From Zhuqueibacter pondensis (GTDB lineage Bacteria; Zhuqueibacterota; Zhuqueibacteria; Zhuqueibacterales; Zhuqueibacteraceae): 64,000 nucleotides of DNA. A model generated the notes under the pieces. It was given only the letters and a program-made list of their open reading frames with translations. It made no database searches and was not told the DNA's origin. Positions 32,572 through 41,407 of this stretch are shown piece by piece. The number at the start of each line of letters is the position of its first letter. Positions within the stretch are counted from its first letter, which is position 1. The DNA is taken from assembly GCA_034505955.1 (NCBI GenBank), contig JAPDQK010000011.1, positions 1-64,000 of the forward strand, given 5' to 3'. The position numbers were made by a program, and so were the translations under genes.

Positions 32572-33270
32572 ATGGCTGCAGACAGAATCCAAACCGTGCG
32601 CGCACACCGGAAAAAGCAAGTTCTCACCGAACGCGATGTCCTGCAGGCGTGGAAAGAGGGAAAGACCCAGATTGCTGTCCCTGCTGCCATGTTGATTACA
32701 CCCGCGGCGCACGAGGCCGCGAAAACTCACAAGATTGAATTATGCCGCGGGGTCGAAACGAATAAATCGGTAAAAACTCCGTCGTTGTCAACGCCTGCTG
32801 TTCCACAGACCGGTGGTATTGTAGCCCTCGGTGCCGATCACGGTGGCTATGCCCTCAAGGAACAAATCAAAGTTTACTTGCGCGAGTTGGGGTATCGTTT
32901 TCAGGATTTTGGGACATTCAGCGAGTCGCCGGTGGATTATCCAGACGTGGCTGAGGCGGTTGCCACCGAAGTTGCGAATGGCAAGGCTTGGCGTGGAATC
33001 ATCATAGACGGCGCCGGCATCGGGTCGGCGATGGCCGCGAACAAAATTCCTGGTGTGCGCGCCGCCAATTGTCACGATATTTACACCGCACGCAACAGCC
33101 GGGAACATAATAACGCCAACGTTTTGACTTTGGGCGGCCGCAATCTTGGCATCGACATCGTTAAAGAGATTGTCAAAGTATGGTTGGAGACCGGTTTCGG
33201 CGGTGGCCGCCATCTGCGCCGGGTCGAGAAGATCAGCACCCTGGAGAAAAAATTTCTTGCGCCGAAGTGA
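32572..33270 (+). CDS. rpiB: Ribose-5-phosphate isomerase B with an N-terminal extension
   Basis: RpiB interconverts ribose-5-phosphate and ribulose-5-phosphate. Residues from about 80 to 225 carry IVALGADHGGYALKEQIK, GIIIDGAGIGSAMAANKIPG, AANCHDIYTARNSREHNNAN and TLGGRNLG, typical of RpiB. The usual catalytic Cys in the CGTG-like motif is replaced by D in DGAGIG, which also occurs in some LacA/LacB-like relatives. About 75 residues precede this (VLTERDVLQAWKEGKTQIAV, LITPAAHEAAKTHKIEL). These resemble the short leader of proteins tied to bacterial microcompartments. The total of 232 residues is longer than the usual 145-150. Confidence 0.88.
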   Translation: MAADRIQTVRAHRKKQVLTERDVLQAWKEGKTQIAVPAAMLITPAAHEAAKTHKIELCRGVETNKSVKTPSLSTPAVPQTGGIVALGADHGGYALKEQIKVYLRELGYRFQDFGTFSESPVDYPDVAEAVATEVANGKAWRGIIIDGAGIGSAMAANKIPGVRAANCHDIYTARNSREHNNANVLTLGGRNLGIDIVKEIVKVWLETGFGGGRHLRRVEKISTLEKKFLAPK

Positions 33271-33341
33271 AACCTGTTCTGGATATACTCGTTTATAGTA
33301 GTGACTTTCAAATAGTTGGATTCATTTACTGAGAGCTTGCT

Positions 33342-34109
33342 GTGAACGAAGAAACCCAAAATCAGCCGCAAACCGGACCAGGCCGGCGGCGTCTTTATCG
33401 GTCCGTCGCCAACCGCCACATTGCCGGTGTTTGCGGAGGCGTGGCTGAGTATTTTAATATCGACCCGATAGTTGTTCGCCTGATTTGGTTTCTCAGTATT
33501 TTTGCTCACGGGATCGGCTTGTTTGCTTACATCGCCGCGTGGATTATCATCCCGGAGAGCCGGGAACCGGTGGTGGTGTCCCCGCAAACGAAGTCGCAAA
33601 GCGGACAATACCTTCTGGGGGGTATTTTGGTTGCGCTTGGCATCATTTTCCTTGCAGATAAATTCGATTTCTATTTTATCGTGCCGTGGCGGTGGCACTA
33701 TGTTTTGCCTTATTGGTTCAATTGGGGCGTGTTGTTCTCAATTCTGATTATTTTGTTGGGGATCATGCTGATCTTTCGTGGTGGCGATACCAAACCCTCC
33801 GGAATGACCACAACACCGCCCTCGACAACAACGATTCCAGAAACTGCCGGCCCGTACCCGGGAGGAGAAGCAAAAATGAGTGACAAGCGCTTGATGCGTG
33901 CGTCGGATGAGCGAATGATCGGCGGGGTTTGCGGAGGTTTGGCGAAATATCTCAACATTGATCCGTCTTTCGTTCGCATCGGATTCGTGATCATCACCCT
34001 CTTCAGCGGCATGATTATTGGCATTGTAACCTATGTCGTCATGATGATTGTGATTCCAGAAGAGAGTCCGTCAGTGAAAAATCCGGAAACCCAAACCGGT
34101 AACGTTTGA
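33342..34109 (+). CDS. Membrane protein with two PspC domains
   Basis: The 255-residue protein has two PspC domains: residues about 11-70 (NRHIAGVCGGVAEYFNIDP) and about 180-240 (DERMIGGVCGGLAKYLNIDP). Each ends in a hydrophobic helix. Two more membrane helices lie between. PspC proteins sense or relay envelope stress at the inner membrane. Tandem copies in one chain are less common. The GTG start is at 33342. It is followed by a small membrane protein of the LiaF/DUF5668 type in the same direction. Confidence 0.85.
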   Translation: MNEETQNQPQTGPGRRRLYRSVANRHIAGVCGGVAEYFNIDPIVVRLIWFLSIFAHGIGLFAYIAAWIIIPESREPVVVSPQTKSQSGQYLLGGILVALGIIFLADKFDFYFIVPWRWHYVLPYWFNWGVLFSILIILLGIMLIFRGGDTKPSGMTTTPPSTTTIPETAGPYPGGEAKMSDKRLMRASDERMIGGVCGGLAKYLNIDPSFVRIGFVIITLFSGMIIGIVTYVVMMIVIPEESPSVKNPETQTGNV

Positions 34110-34137
34110 TTCAAATAACATGAGCTGGAGGACGACT

Positions 34138-34629
34138 ATGAGTGATCGTCGAGGTTCGCTCGTTGGCGGGCTGATTTTAATTATGATCGGATTGGCTTTG
34201 TTGGCGAACCGATTGCATGTGCGATTGCCCTCGTGGGAATACATTTATCCTTTTGCTTTTGTGCTGTTGGGATTGGCTTCTGCTTATCGCATTCGCGGCC
34301 GCGGCCATTGCGATGGGGTGTTTGGCACCGTATTTTTTCTCAGTCTCGGCGCCTTTTTCCTCTTGCGCAATTTTGATTTCATTCCCTATTTTCATTCCTG
34401 GCCGGTGTTTCCCCTGGCGGTCGGCCTTGGACTGCTGGCGGAGTTTGTTTTTGTACCAAGCCGATGGGGCGTGCTGATCCCTGGCTTCGCACTGTTATTA
34501 TTTGGCTTGGCGCTCCTTTTTGAAGAGTTGGAATATTGGTACTTTTACGATGTTTTGAGATTTTGGCCGGTGATTTTGATTGCCTTCGGCATTGGCATTT
34601 TACTCAATGCCATGCGGCGTCGCGCGTAA
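34138..34629 (+). CDS. Small integral membrane protein (DUF5668/LiaF-like)
   Basis: The 163-residue protein consists almost wholly of hydrophobic helices (GGLILIMIGLALLANRL, FAFVLLGLASAYRI, FFLSLGAFFLLRNF, LIPGFALLLFGLALLF, VILIAFGIGILL). It matches the membrane part of the LiaI/LiaF and DUF5668 class often found beside PspC. The ATG at 34138 follows GCTGGAGGACGACT, and an ATG at 34120 is less well placed. A strong terminator lies 19 bases after the stop, so it ends the PspC unit. Confidence 0.75.
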   Translation: MSDRRGSLVGGLILIMIGLALLANRLHVRLPSWEYIYPFAFVLLGLASAYRIRGRGHCDGVFGTVFFLSLGAFFLLRNFDFIPYFHSWPVFPLAVGLGLLAEFVFVPSRWGVLIPGFALLLFGLALLFEELEYWYFYDVLRFWPVILIAFGIGILLNAMRRRA

Positions 34630-34647
34630 TTCCTGTTCCCCCCTGTT

Positions 34648-34673
34648 AAGCCTCCTGGATGGAGGCTTTTTTT
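34648..34673 (+). terminator. Rho-independent terminator of the PspC unit
   Basis: AAGCCTCC at 34648-34655 pairs perfectly with GGAGGCTT at 34661-34668 around TGGAT, followed by a run of Ts. Confidence 0.85.
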
Positions 34674-34895
34674 ATTTCTACTCACTCCCATGCATGTTCA
34701 GGCCGGTTTGGGGTTGCCGTTATTGCTGTCTTTTTGCCTTGCCCAAGTTCGCAAAGCACCGGATTGGCGCTATATTATCCTGAATGATTTATGAGATTCT
34801 ACCCGGATTTTCCGCAAGCCAATCGGCGCAGACGGGCTGGGTTTCGCACAAGTTGGAATCGATGCGGTCACTTCGCACGCTTGTTGAGGTAGATA

Positions 34896-35912
34896 ATGCT
34901 TTTCTTGATTGGCAATAGTGTCGTTGCTCTGCTTTTTTTCATTCTGATGGTTGTGGGGGTATGGCAACGTTATTGGGCTTTTGCCCTGTTGAATCTGATC
35001 GGCATGGTGCTGAACATCGTAGTCGTATTTTGGGATTTACTTGGCCGTTTCGACATGACGGCGTTATTGGTTACCATGCCCATTCTTGTCCTCGTGCTTG
35101 CCATTGAGGCAGCAATGATTTTCCAGTCCCCGGTTCGCAGCAAAGTCTCATCGCCAGCATCGAACGGCAAGGTTAAATCCTCCGAGTTGAGAGCGCGACA
35201 GGGGTTTTTGCTGATTGTGGATGAGAAACGAATGATCAGGGAACTGAGCCGCCATACCCAGCTCTCATCCCGTGAACAAACTGAGGCACTGCAATTTTGG
35301 AAGCAAGGCAACCAAGTATTCATGCAACATAATTATGATGAAGCAGAGGACAATTACGAATTATCAATAAAATTGGCGCCAACTCCGAGCGCCTTCAGTA
35401 ATTTGGCAGCAGTTATGATCGCGAGCCATCGCGCCGAGGCGGCATTGCAACATTGCGAAATGGCCTGTGCGCTCGATCCTGAGCATCACGAGGCATGGTT
35501 CAATCGCGGTCGCGCGTTGTTCTTGCTCAAGCGCACAGAGGAGGCCCTGGCTTCTTTCGAGCAGGCCACGAAAATACAACCCAACACGCTGGAGCCCTGG
35601 ATCTTTCGTGGCCATACCTTGCGCCAAATGCATGAATTCCGCCAAGCCGTTGAATGTTACGATACGGCACTGCGCATCAATCCCAACCGGCCGGAATGCT
35701 GGTATGAAAAAGCTGTGACATTGGTCCGGCAGAATGAGATTGAAGAAGCCATAAAATGCCTTGAGCATTTGTTGCAGTTGCCGCAGATAACACCTGAGAT
35801 GAAGACGAGTGCGGACATGATGCTTTCCCGGCTACGCCAGCGCGAAAGCATATTGAATGATCATCAAGAAACTGCTTTAGCCGATCAATTGGAGCCCGGT
35901 TTGGTGGCATGA
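34896..35912 (+). CDS. Membrane-anchored TPR protein
   Basis: The 338-residue protein starts with three hydrophobic helices (FLIGNSVVALLFFILMVVGV, FALLNLIGMVLNIVVVFW, LVTMPILVLVLAIEAAMIF), then a linker and at least five TPR units from about residue 135 to 315 (WKQGNQVFMQHNYDEAEDNY, AWFNRGRALFLLKRTEEAL, PWIFRGHTLRQMHEFRQAV, CWYEKAVTLVRQNEIEEAI). The TPR domain faces the cytoplasm or periplasm as a protein-binding scaffold. The ATG follows GAGGTAGATA. The partner is unknown. Confidence 0.75.
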   Translation: MLFLIGNSVVALLFFILMVVGVWQRYWAFALLNLIGMVLNIVVVFWDLLGRFDMTALLVTMPILVLVLAIEAAMIFQSPVRSKVSSPASNGKVKSSELRARQGFLLIVDEKRMIRELSRHTQLSSREQTEALQFWKQGNQVFMQHNYDEAEDNYELSIKLAPTPSAFSNLAAVMIASHRAEAALQHCEMACALDPEHHEAWFNRGRALFLLKRTEEALASFEQATKIQPNTLEPWIFRGHTLRQMHEFRQAVECYDTALRINPNRPECWYEKAVTLVRQNEIEEAIKCLEHLLQLPQITPEMKTSADMMLSRLRQRESILNDHQETALADQLEPGLVA

Positions 35913-36326
35913 GAGAATCCCCAAATTTCAAGTACAAGACGCAGCTTCGCGCCGTTCAATGATACGAATAATCCGACTCATCTTGAAAGTTTTTTAAAAG
36001 GATTCCGCTAAAAGCCGGCTTTGATGGTATCATTAGAAAGCTTGTCGCGATGTGACGTAATCTGTCTGTTCTTTGAAAAAATTGTAAGGCTGTCTCACCG
36101 CCGAACTCACCGTTCGGAAGGTGACAGTTGTGAGAAATTTCAGCCGACTCACGGGAGCATATTGACTCTGACTCTGTATGGCTAACTCGAGATAAAGCTG
36201 AAGCTTATATCGATTATGAATAATCCCGCCAGTGCTGGCATGGGGTTTGTTCAAGACTAAATTTGATCATAGTCAAACAACTTCATCATGCCAAGGGCAA
36301 GAAGCCATATAGGGTACGTATCATCC
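35913..36326. other. Intergenic region with a stem-loop, possible leader of the next gene
   Basis: No gene is supported. TGTCTCACC (36091-36099) can pair with GGTGACA (36120-36126) around an inner CGAAC/GTTCG hairpin. No T tract follows. It may be a structured leader of the gene at 36327. Confidence 0.3.
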
Positions 36327-36938
36327 ATGAAAGAATTGTTATATTTTACCTTTGCGGATTTGATGGTGCGGGTTGAATACCATGAAGAGGCCAATTCACT
36401 CCGCTATGCCGCACACCGGGAAACGACCTTCGGTGAAAGGGTTCTCGTTGAGCAATACCTGTTGACCAACATCGCAGTGAAGACGGAATATTACAAGCGG
36501 CAACCGGCGCTCTTTGTCTACCTGGGAATCGATGCGCAACTGAAAAAAGATTTGGATCTCTTTCACCTGAAAAACACCCTGAGATCTCTCGTAAAAAAAG
36601 AAAATGAAGTCAAGACTTCAGTGAATGAGCTCATCAACCAGTCAATGCAAAATTACTACTTCGAGCAGATTGGCGACACGATTTTGGATGTTCGCCGTGT
36701 AACTGAAAATTGTGAATCCGGCCGTTCCAGCGAGCGGCTCAAGATGCTTAAATTGAAAATGGAGGAATTGGTTAAAGCTTATAACGTTTATACCGAACAA
36801 AAAATCACTATTGATGAAGTTATCCCCTCCGAGTTGAAATCTTACTTCGGCATTCCGGCGGAGACCGAATATTTTCGGGCTGGTGTTCCGGCACGTGAGC
36901 ATAGTGGTCAAGCCGACCAAGCCGAAGAAACGGTGTAG
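36327..36938 (+). CDS. Hypothetical protein, possibly coiled
   Basis: The 203-residue soluble protein starts MKELLYFTFADLMVRVEYHE and has a central charged helical part (KKDLDLFHLKNTLRSLVKKENEV, SERLKMLKLKMEELVKAYNVY). The C-terminal 25 residues look disordered. It has no signal peptide and no catalytic motif that I recognise. The ATG at 36327 is preferred, and an ATG at 36288 would add 13 basic residues. It precedes an outer-membrane protein gene in the same direction. Confidence 0.5.
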   Translation: MKELLYFTFADLMVRVEYHEEANSLRYAAHRETTFGERVLVEQYLLTNIAVKTEYYKRQPALFVYLGIDAQLKKDLDLFHLKNTLRSLVKKENEVKTSVNELINQSMQNYYFEQIGDTILDVRRVTENCESGRSSERLKMLKLKMEELVKAYNVYTEQKITIDEVIPSELKSYFGIPAETEYFRAGVPAREHSGQADQAEETV

Positions 36939-37050
36939 CAGCGGCGATACCGGGAAGATTTGTTGCAGTCAGATGGTGGCCATGGTCTTCAAGGATCTGC
37001 CCGGAGGCTACACCCGTAGGGGCAAGGAAGCTCGTCACAGGAGTTCAGCC

Positions 37051-38313
37051 ATGAAACGTCAGCATTTGTATCTCTTGCTTTTGGCGATGTGGGCATTGGG
37101 GAGCATGCAGGAAAGCGGATTTCTCAGCACCGATGCCTTGGCTCAAATGAATGAAAGAGGTTGGGGGTTCGGCTTCGGCATGGGTACGAACATTTTGTAT
37201 AGCGATCTCAAGAAAACCGGCTATGGCCTGAGCACGGAAGGCTACCTCACCCGGCGTCTTGGCACGCACACCGGACTCACGGGAGCAGTGGGATACGGCG
37301 TATTGCCATTTACCATTCCTAGAAGTCCTGCCAAATTTGCCACTAACATTATCCGCGGCGACTTGCGTTTTGATTACGAATTCGGCTCTGCCGGCATCCG
37401 GCCTTATCTTGCCCTCGGTATCAGTGGGATCAATTATCAGGTGACCTCAAAACTTGCGGGCAAAACGTTCAAAGGCAAACGCGTTAACGATGTCGGCTTT
37501 GGAGTTGGCGGCGGTTTGCGCTTCATGCTTGGGCCACGCCTCGCGCTTGATCTCGGTGGCAATTACCGTTACACTACGGGTGACGATTTTGACGCCGTGA
37601 GAACCAACAAAGCCAACGATGCCATTCTCACTGCCATGTTGGGATTGACTTTCTTCAGCGGTGGCCGCGCCACAGATATGTATACCGACAAAAACTCAAC
37701 AGATGAGGAACTGTCTGATTTTCAGCAACAGATCGATCAACTGGAAACAGCACCGCAGCAGCAACCGCAGGATATGCAGGAATACGTCCGCCTGAAATCC
37801 AGAATGGATGAGCTGAATCAGGAAATCAGCCAGAAAGAAAATGAGATCAGCACGCTGCGTACGGCATTGGCCGAGAAAAAAGACAATGTCGATGCCATGC
37901 AGACACAATTGGCCAATACGCCGGCAGTGCCCAGTGTGTCTGCGGCCGGCTTTTCACGAGCTTATGAAGATGCCTTGAGCAAGTTTTACGCCAAGCGTTA
38001 TTCCGAAGCGATTGCGCAATTCAATGGTCTGCTCGAACAATTCCCCGATCATTCTCTCGCCAGCAATTGCGTCTACTGGATTGGTGAGTCATATTTTGGC
38101 AGCGGCAACTATAGCGAAGCCATTGAGGCGTTCAATCGAGTCTTGAGTTATCCCCGCTCCCTCAAGAAGGATGATGCCCTGCTCATGCTCGGTCGTTCGC
38201 ATCTGCAACTGAATCACCGGGAGGAAGCGCGTCAGCATTTCAATCGCTTGATTCAGGAATTCCCCACCAGCGAATTCGTCGCCAAAGCCGAAGAGTGGCT
38301 GAATCGTATGTAG
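37051..38313 (+). CDS. Outer-membrane beta-barrel protein with coiled coil and TPR domain
   Basis: The 420-residue protein has a signal peptide (about 1-30, ending DALAQ), a beta-barrel region (about 35-195: GFGFGMGTNILYSDLKK, IRGDLRFDYEFGSAGIRPYL, GGGLRFMLGPRLALDLGGNY), a coiled coil (about 215-280) and a C-terminal TPR block (about 300-420: YEDALSKFYAKRYSEAIAQF, YWIGESYFGSGNYSEAIEAF, RSHLQLNHREEARQHFNRLI). The last block is the CpoB/YbgF type that links Tol-Pal to peptidoglycan synthesis. Here it is fused to a barrel. The ATG follows CAGGAGTTCAGCC. The fusion points to an envelope-constriction or outer-membrane assembly role. Confidence 0.8.
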   Translation: MKRQHLYLLLLAMWALGSMQESGFLSTDALAQMNERGWGFGFGMGTNILYSDLKKTGYGLSTEGYLTRRLGTHTGLTGAVGYGVLPFTIPRSPAKFATNIIRGDLRFDYEFGSAGIRPYLALGISGINYQVTSKLAGKTFKGKRVNDVGFGVGGGLRFMLGPRLALDLGGNYRYTTGDDFDAVRTNKANDAILTAMLGLTFFSGGRATDMYTDKNSTDEELSDFQQQIDQLETAPQQQPQDMQEYVRLKSRMDELNQEISQKENEISTLRTALAEKKDNVDAMQTQLANTPAVPSVSAAGFSRAYEDALSKFYAKRYSEAIAQFNGLLEQFPDHSLASNCVYWIGESYFGSGNYSEAIEAFNRVLSYPRSLKKDDALLMLGRSHLQLNHREEARQHFNRLIQEFPTSEFVAKAEEWLNRM

Positions 38314-38333
38314 GTTTCTGGCAAACCCTGCCG

Positions 38334-38381
38334 GAGTGATGGAGTGTTGAGGTAATGCCAATCTTCGATACTCCATCACTC
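38334..38381. repeat. Inverted repeat after the barrel-TPR gene
   Basis: GAGTGATGGAGT (38334-38345) pairs perfectly with ACTCCATCACTC (38370-38381), with partial pairing further in. It stands 20 bases after a stop codon. No T tract follows, so it is a hairpin repeat that may protect a 3-prime end. The rest of 38314-38567 shows no gene. Confidence 0.6.
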
Positions 38382-38567
38382 AGTTGCCTTCCTGCTGCAC
38401 ATCCCGTCTTTATTTTTTGCCTTCCCAGCTTTTTTTGGGTGCCAAAAATTTTGTAAAATGGAGACATCGTGCTTGCCTTTTTGCATTTCTGCTATTATCT
38501 TTTCACCGATCAATTAGGACCGGCAGCCCCGTTTGCAACAAGGTGCTTCTGAAAGGGAGATGGTAAA

Positions 38568-39203
38568 ATGAGCACGACCAATGTCTTTGCTGAGCTGCTG
38601 ATCATCGGCATAGAAACTCTGGCGTGGATCGCGCTGCTGATTTTCAGCCTCTTCGGTTACCAATGGATCGATTTCAGCATTTTTAACAATCTTGTTGTCG
38701 CCGTTCCTTTGGCGGCCACAGCCTATGTACTTGGCATCATCATGGACCGCGTCAGCGATACGCTGCTCTCCAATGCCGATCATGCGATTCGGAGGAATGT
38801 ATTGGGGGAGGAAGTTGCGCAATCTTTTTCCCAATTGCGCAGTTACATCCTCGCCAAATCGCCATATTTGTCCAATGATCTCGATTATTTTCGCAGTCGT
38901 TTGCGCATCATGCGCAGCTCCACCATCAATTTTGCATTTATGGCAATCACCGGCGCCGCCTTTGTTCTCACCCGTGTTCACGCCACGATCTCCACAAAGT
39001 TTTGGGCCGCCGTGACCGCTTTTTTGATTGGAGTGTTGTTTTCCAGTCTGAGTTATTATGCCTGGAGCATCAGTTCGATTACCTATTACTTGCGTCTGCG
39101 GACCGCGTTTGCTTTGCTTCCGGATCAGGATGGCAGGAGCACCAAAGAAGAAAAATCGCCCACAGATCCGATTCGTGATCGAGAAACCAGCGGAACTTGC
39201 TGA
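38568..39203 (+). CDS. Integral membrane protein of unknown function
   Basis: The 211-residue protein has about four membrane helices: two near the N-terminus (LIIGIETLAWIALLIFSLFGY, LVVAVPLAATAYVLGIIMD) and two near the C-terminus (FAFMAITGAAFVLTRV, AAVTAFLIGVLFSSLSYYAW). A cytoplasmic or periplasmic loop of about 70 residues lies between them. The family is not recognised. The ATG follows AAAGGGAGATGGTAAA. The stop is 30 bases before the solute-binding protein start. Confidence 0.6.
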   Translation: MSTTNVFAELLIIGIETLAWIALLIFSLFGYQWIDFSIFNNLVVAVPLAATAYVLGIIMDRVSDTLLSNADHAIRRNVLGEEVAQSFSQLRSYILAKSPYLSNDLDYFRSRLRIMRSSTINFAFMAITGAAFVLTRVHATISTKFWAAVTAFLIGVLFSSLSYYAWSISSITYYLRLRTAFALLPDQDGRSTKEEKSPTDPIRDRETSGTC

Positions 39204-39232
39204 ATTTTGAAAAAAATCCACAGGGATGCGAT

Positions 39233-40624
39233 ATGCAACGCCTTGTTCTCGTTGTATTTGGTATTTTCTTGATTTTGGCCCTCTATCTTCTCGCCACTGG
39301 GAAATCCGGCCGCGATCCCAACGAACTGATCGTTTGGACGCAGGATTTTGCCCCGGGCCGTGTCGTGCTCGATGGTTTATTGGGAAAATACATGCTCGAA
39401 GTCAACCCCGGACTGCGTGAGTTGATCCAACAAAACATGAAAAATCCGGCGGAGTTTGACCGTCTTATTCGCAGCAATCCCCGACCCTCTGACATCAAAC
39501 GTTATCTCAAAGACGGCCGCGTGCTGGATGGATATATGAAGAAGCAACCGATTCGGCGCGCCAGTCACATTTATTACGAGACCGAGGAGTTGCGCAGCAA
39601 TTTTATCGTCGCGGCGCTCGGCGGCAGCGGGCCGGATCTGGTCTATGGCCCGGCGGACATGGTCGGCCCCTTTCACGACATGAAGCTCATTCAGCCGCTG
39701 GAAGATTTTTTTACTCAGGATGAGCTTGCCCGATTCGATCCGATGGGTTTGGTGCACTTCCAGGGCCATCTGTATATGATTGCCGACCGTATCGGCAACC
39801 ATCTCACACTCGTTTACAACAAAAAACTTTTACCCAGGCCGCCACAAACCACCGATGAATTGATCGAGCTCGGCAAAAAGTTGACGAAAGATCTGGATGG
39901 TGACGGCATTCCGGATCAATACGCACTGGTGTGGAATTTTGTCGAGCCGTTTTTTTTCATTCCATTCCTTGGCGGCTTCGGTGGTTGGGTGATGGATGAA
40001 AATGCCAACCCCACCTTGAACACCGAAGCCACCATCAATGCCTGCAAATTCATCGAAGAACTGCGTGCGAAAAAGATCATCCCGCGTGAAAGCGATCTTG
40101 ACCTGGCAAATCAACTCTTCAAGCAACAGAAAGCTGCCATGATGATCAACGGCCCGTGGAGCTGGGGCGGCTATATTGATGCCGGCGTGGACATCGGCCT
40201 GGCGCGTATTCCCAAAGTCTCCGCCACCGGATTGTGGCCGACGCCCATGATTTCCGCCACCGGTTTTTGTTTGAACGCCGTCGTCGTCGATGCCAAACGC
40301 CGTGAGCGTGTTTTGCATTTGCTCCGCTTTCTCACCCGCCCGGAAAATGAACTCGAATACACACGCGCCCTGCGTGCCATTCCTTCACGCTTGGAAGCGC
40401 GCACCGACTCGCTGTTTTTGCATGATCCCATTTTGAAGGCCTCGCAGGATCAAATTACTGTCGGTCGGCCCATGCCGATCAACACCGAAATGCGGGTGAT
40501 TTGGGATGCCATGCGTCCGGCGTATCAAAGTGTGCTCAATGGACAGCTCACGCCCGAGCAGGCCGCCAGGCAGATGCAACAAGTGGCGGAGCAGAAGATC
40601 AGAGAGATGCGAGGGGCAACGTGA
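39233..40624 (+). CDS. Extracellular solute-binding protein (sugar ABC type)
   Basis: The 463-residue protein has an N-terminal hydrophobic segment without a lipobox (LVLVVFGIFLILALYLLA) and the family 1 sugar-binding fold: GPDLVYGPADMVGPF, YNKKLLPRPPQTTDELIELG, a calcium loop DLDGDGIPD, KQQKAAMMINGPWSWGGYID and a C-terminal RQMQQVAEQKIREM. It most resembles maltose/maltodextrin binders. No permease or ATPase gene is nearby, so it may serve a transporter encoded elsewhere. The next enzyme gene downstream is a GH13 amylase. An uncleaved signal anchor is possible. Confidence 0.85.
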   Translation: MQRLVLVVFGIFLILALYLLATGKSGRDPNELIVWTQDFAPGRVVLDGLLGKYMLEVNPGLRELIQQNMKNPAEFDRLIRSNPRPSDIKRYLKDGRVLDGYMKKQPIRRASHIYYETEELRSNFIVAALGGSGPDLVYGPADMVGPFHDMKLIQPLEDFFTQDELARFDPMGLVHFQGHLYMIADRIGNHLTLVYNKKLLPRPPQTTDELIELGKKLTKDLDGDGIPDQYALVWNFVEPFFFIPFLGGFGGWVMDENANPTLNTEATINACKFIEELRAKKIIPRESDLDLANQLFKQQKAAMMINGPWSWGGYIDAGVDIGLARIPKVSATGLWPTPMISATGFCLNAVVVDAKRRERVLHLLRFLTRPENELEYTRALRAIPSRLEARTDSLFLHDPILKASQDQITVGRPMPINTEMRVIWDAMRPAYQSVLNGQLTPEQAARQMQQVAEQKIREMRGAT

Positions 40625-40690
40625 GTTTGGCATCAGATGCTTTATCTTTGAACTCCATGCGATTATCCAAAACTGATGGAGAGATAACGA

Positions 40691-41026
40691 TTGATTCACA
40701 TTATTCGGCAAGAAGCAACACGACAGCAGCTCGATGAGATGTTGCAAGAGTTGGGTACATACATCAAGCTGGCAGTAGACATTCAGCGCAATATTTTGGC
40801 TGGAGGCGGCCAGATGCATGCCGATTGCGAAGCCGTGCTTCTGAATGATGGCAGCCGGCAAGCCGACATTTGGGGTGCGGATTGGATACCTTCAATCCAG
40901 AAAGCCGAGTTCGATGCGCTCATTAATATTCGCCCAAGTCAACAAAATTACTCAATGACCATACAAGACCCACATATAAGGCAGCGCGTTGAATCAATAA
41001 TACGAAAACTTCTGGAAGGCGTATGA
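40691..41026 (+). CDS. DUF5674 family protein
   Basis: The 111-residue protein has the DUF5674 pattern: LGTYIKLAVDIQRNILAGGG, MHADCEAVLLNDGSRQADIWG and FDALINIRPSQQNYSMTIQD. Members are small cytoplasmic proteins found mostly in cyanobacteria and candidate phyla, often with a small partner gene. The TTG start at 40691 follows GGAGAGATAACGA. It overlaps the next gene by four bases (ATGA). Confidence 0.8.
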   Translation: MIHIIRQEATRQQLDEMLQELGTYIKLAVDIQRNILAGGGQMHADCEAVLLNDGSRQADIWGADWIPSIQKAEFDALINIRPSQQNYSMTIQDPHIRQRVESIIRKLLEGV

Positions 41027-41385
41027 ACAACTTTGACCAGCGCCGCTCCCGATATTTGCAAGATTCTCTGCCCATCCGGCTGGGTGGATTAGCGGCGAAT
41101 TTGTCACGAATCGCCAGTTTCTCTAAGCATGCCGGTACCAGGGAGGTTGTCTCCAGTATTCTGATAGAAAGTAGATGGTTTATCGAATGGACTGCCGCAG
41201 AACTCGAGATGCATCAAGCTGCCGAGCTTGTAGAGCTGCAGGTGCAACTGGCACTGTGGGATTTACAGAGCCCGCAGAAATGGCACGACGAAAACTGGCG
41301 TCATGGAATTGCCGCCAAAGTCGGACAGTGGTCGCAACGCATTCTCGAGATGTCAGGATTACTATCACCATATCGCGATGCATGA
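41023..41385 (+). CDS. Small helical partner of the DUF5674 protein
   Basis: The 120-residue protein looks all-helical (LGGLAANLSRIASFSKHAG, ESRWFIEWTAAELEMHQAAE, VELQVQLALWDLQ). It starts in a four-base overlap with the DUF5674 gene, so the two are a coupled pair, perhaps a toxin-antitoxin-like module. I do not recognise the family. The GH13 gene downstream starts 22 bases after its stop. Confidence 0.6.
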   Translation: MNNFDQRRSRYLQDSLPIRLGGLAANLSRIASFSKHAGTREVVSSILIESRWFIEWTAAELEMHQAAELVELQVQLALWDLQSPQKWHDENWRHGIAAKVGQWSQRILEMSGLLSPYRDA

Positions 41386-41407
41386 ACTTGGAGACGAAAA
41401 TCCAGCC

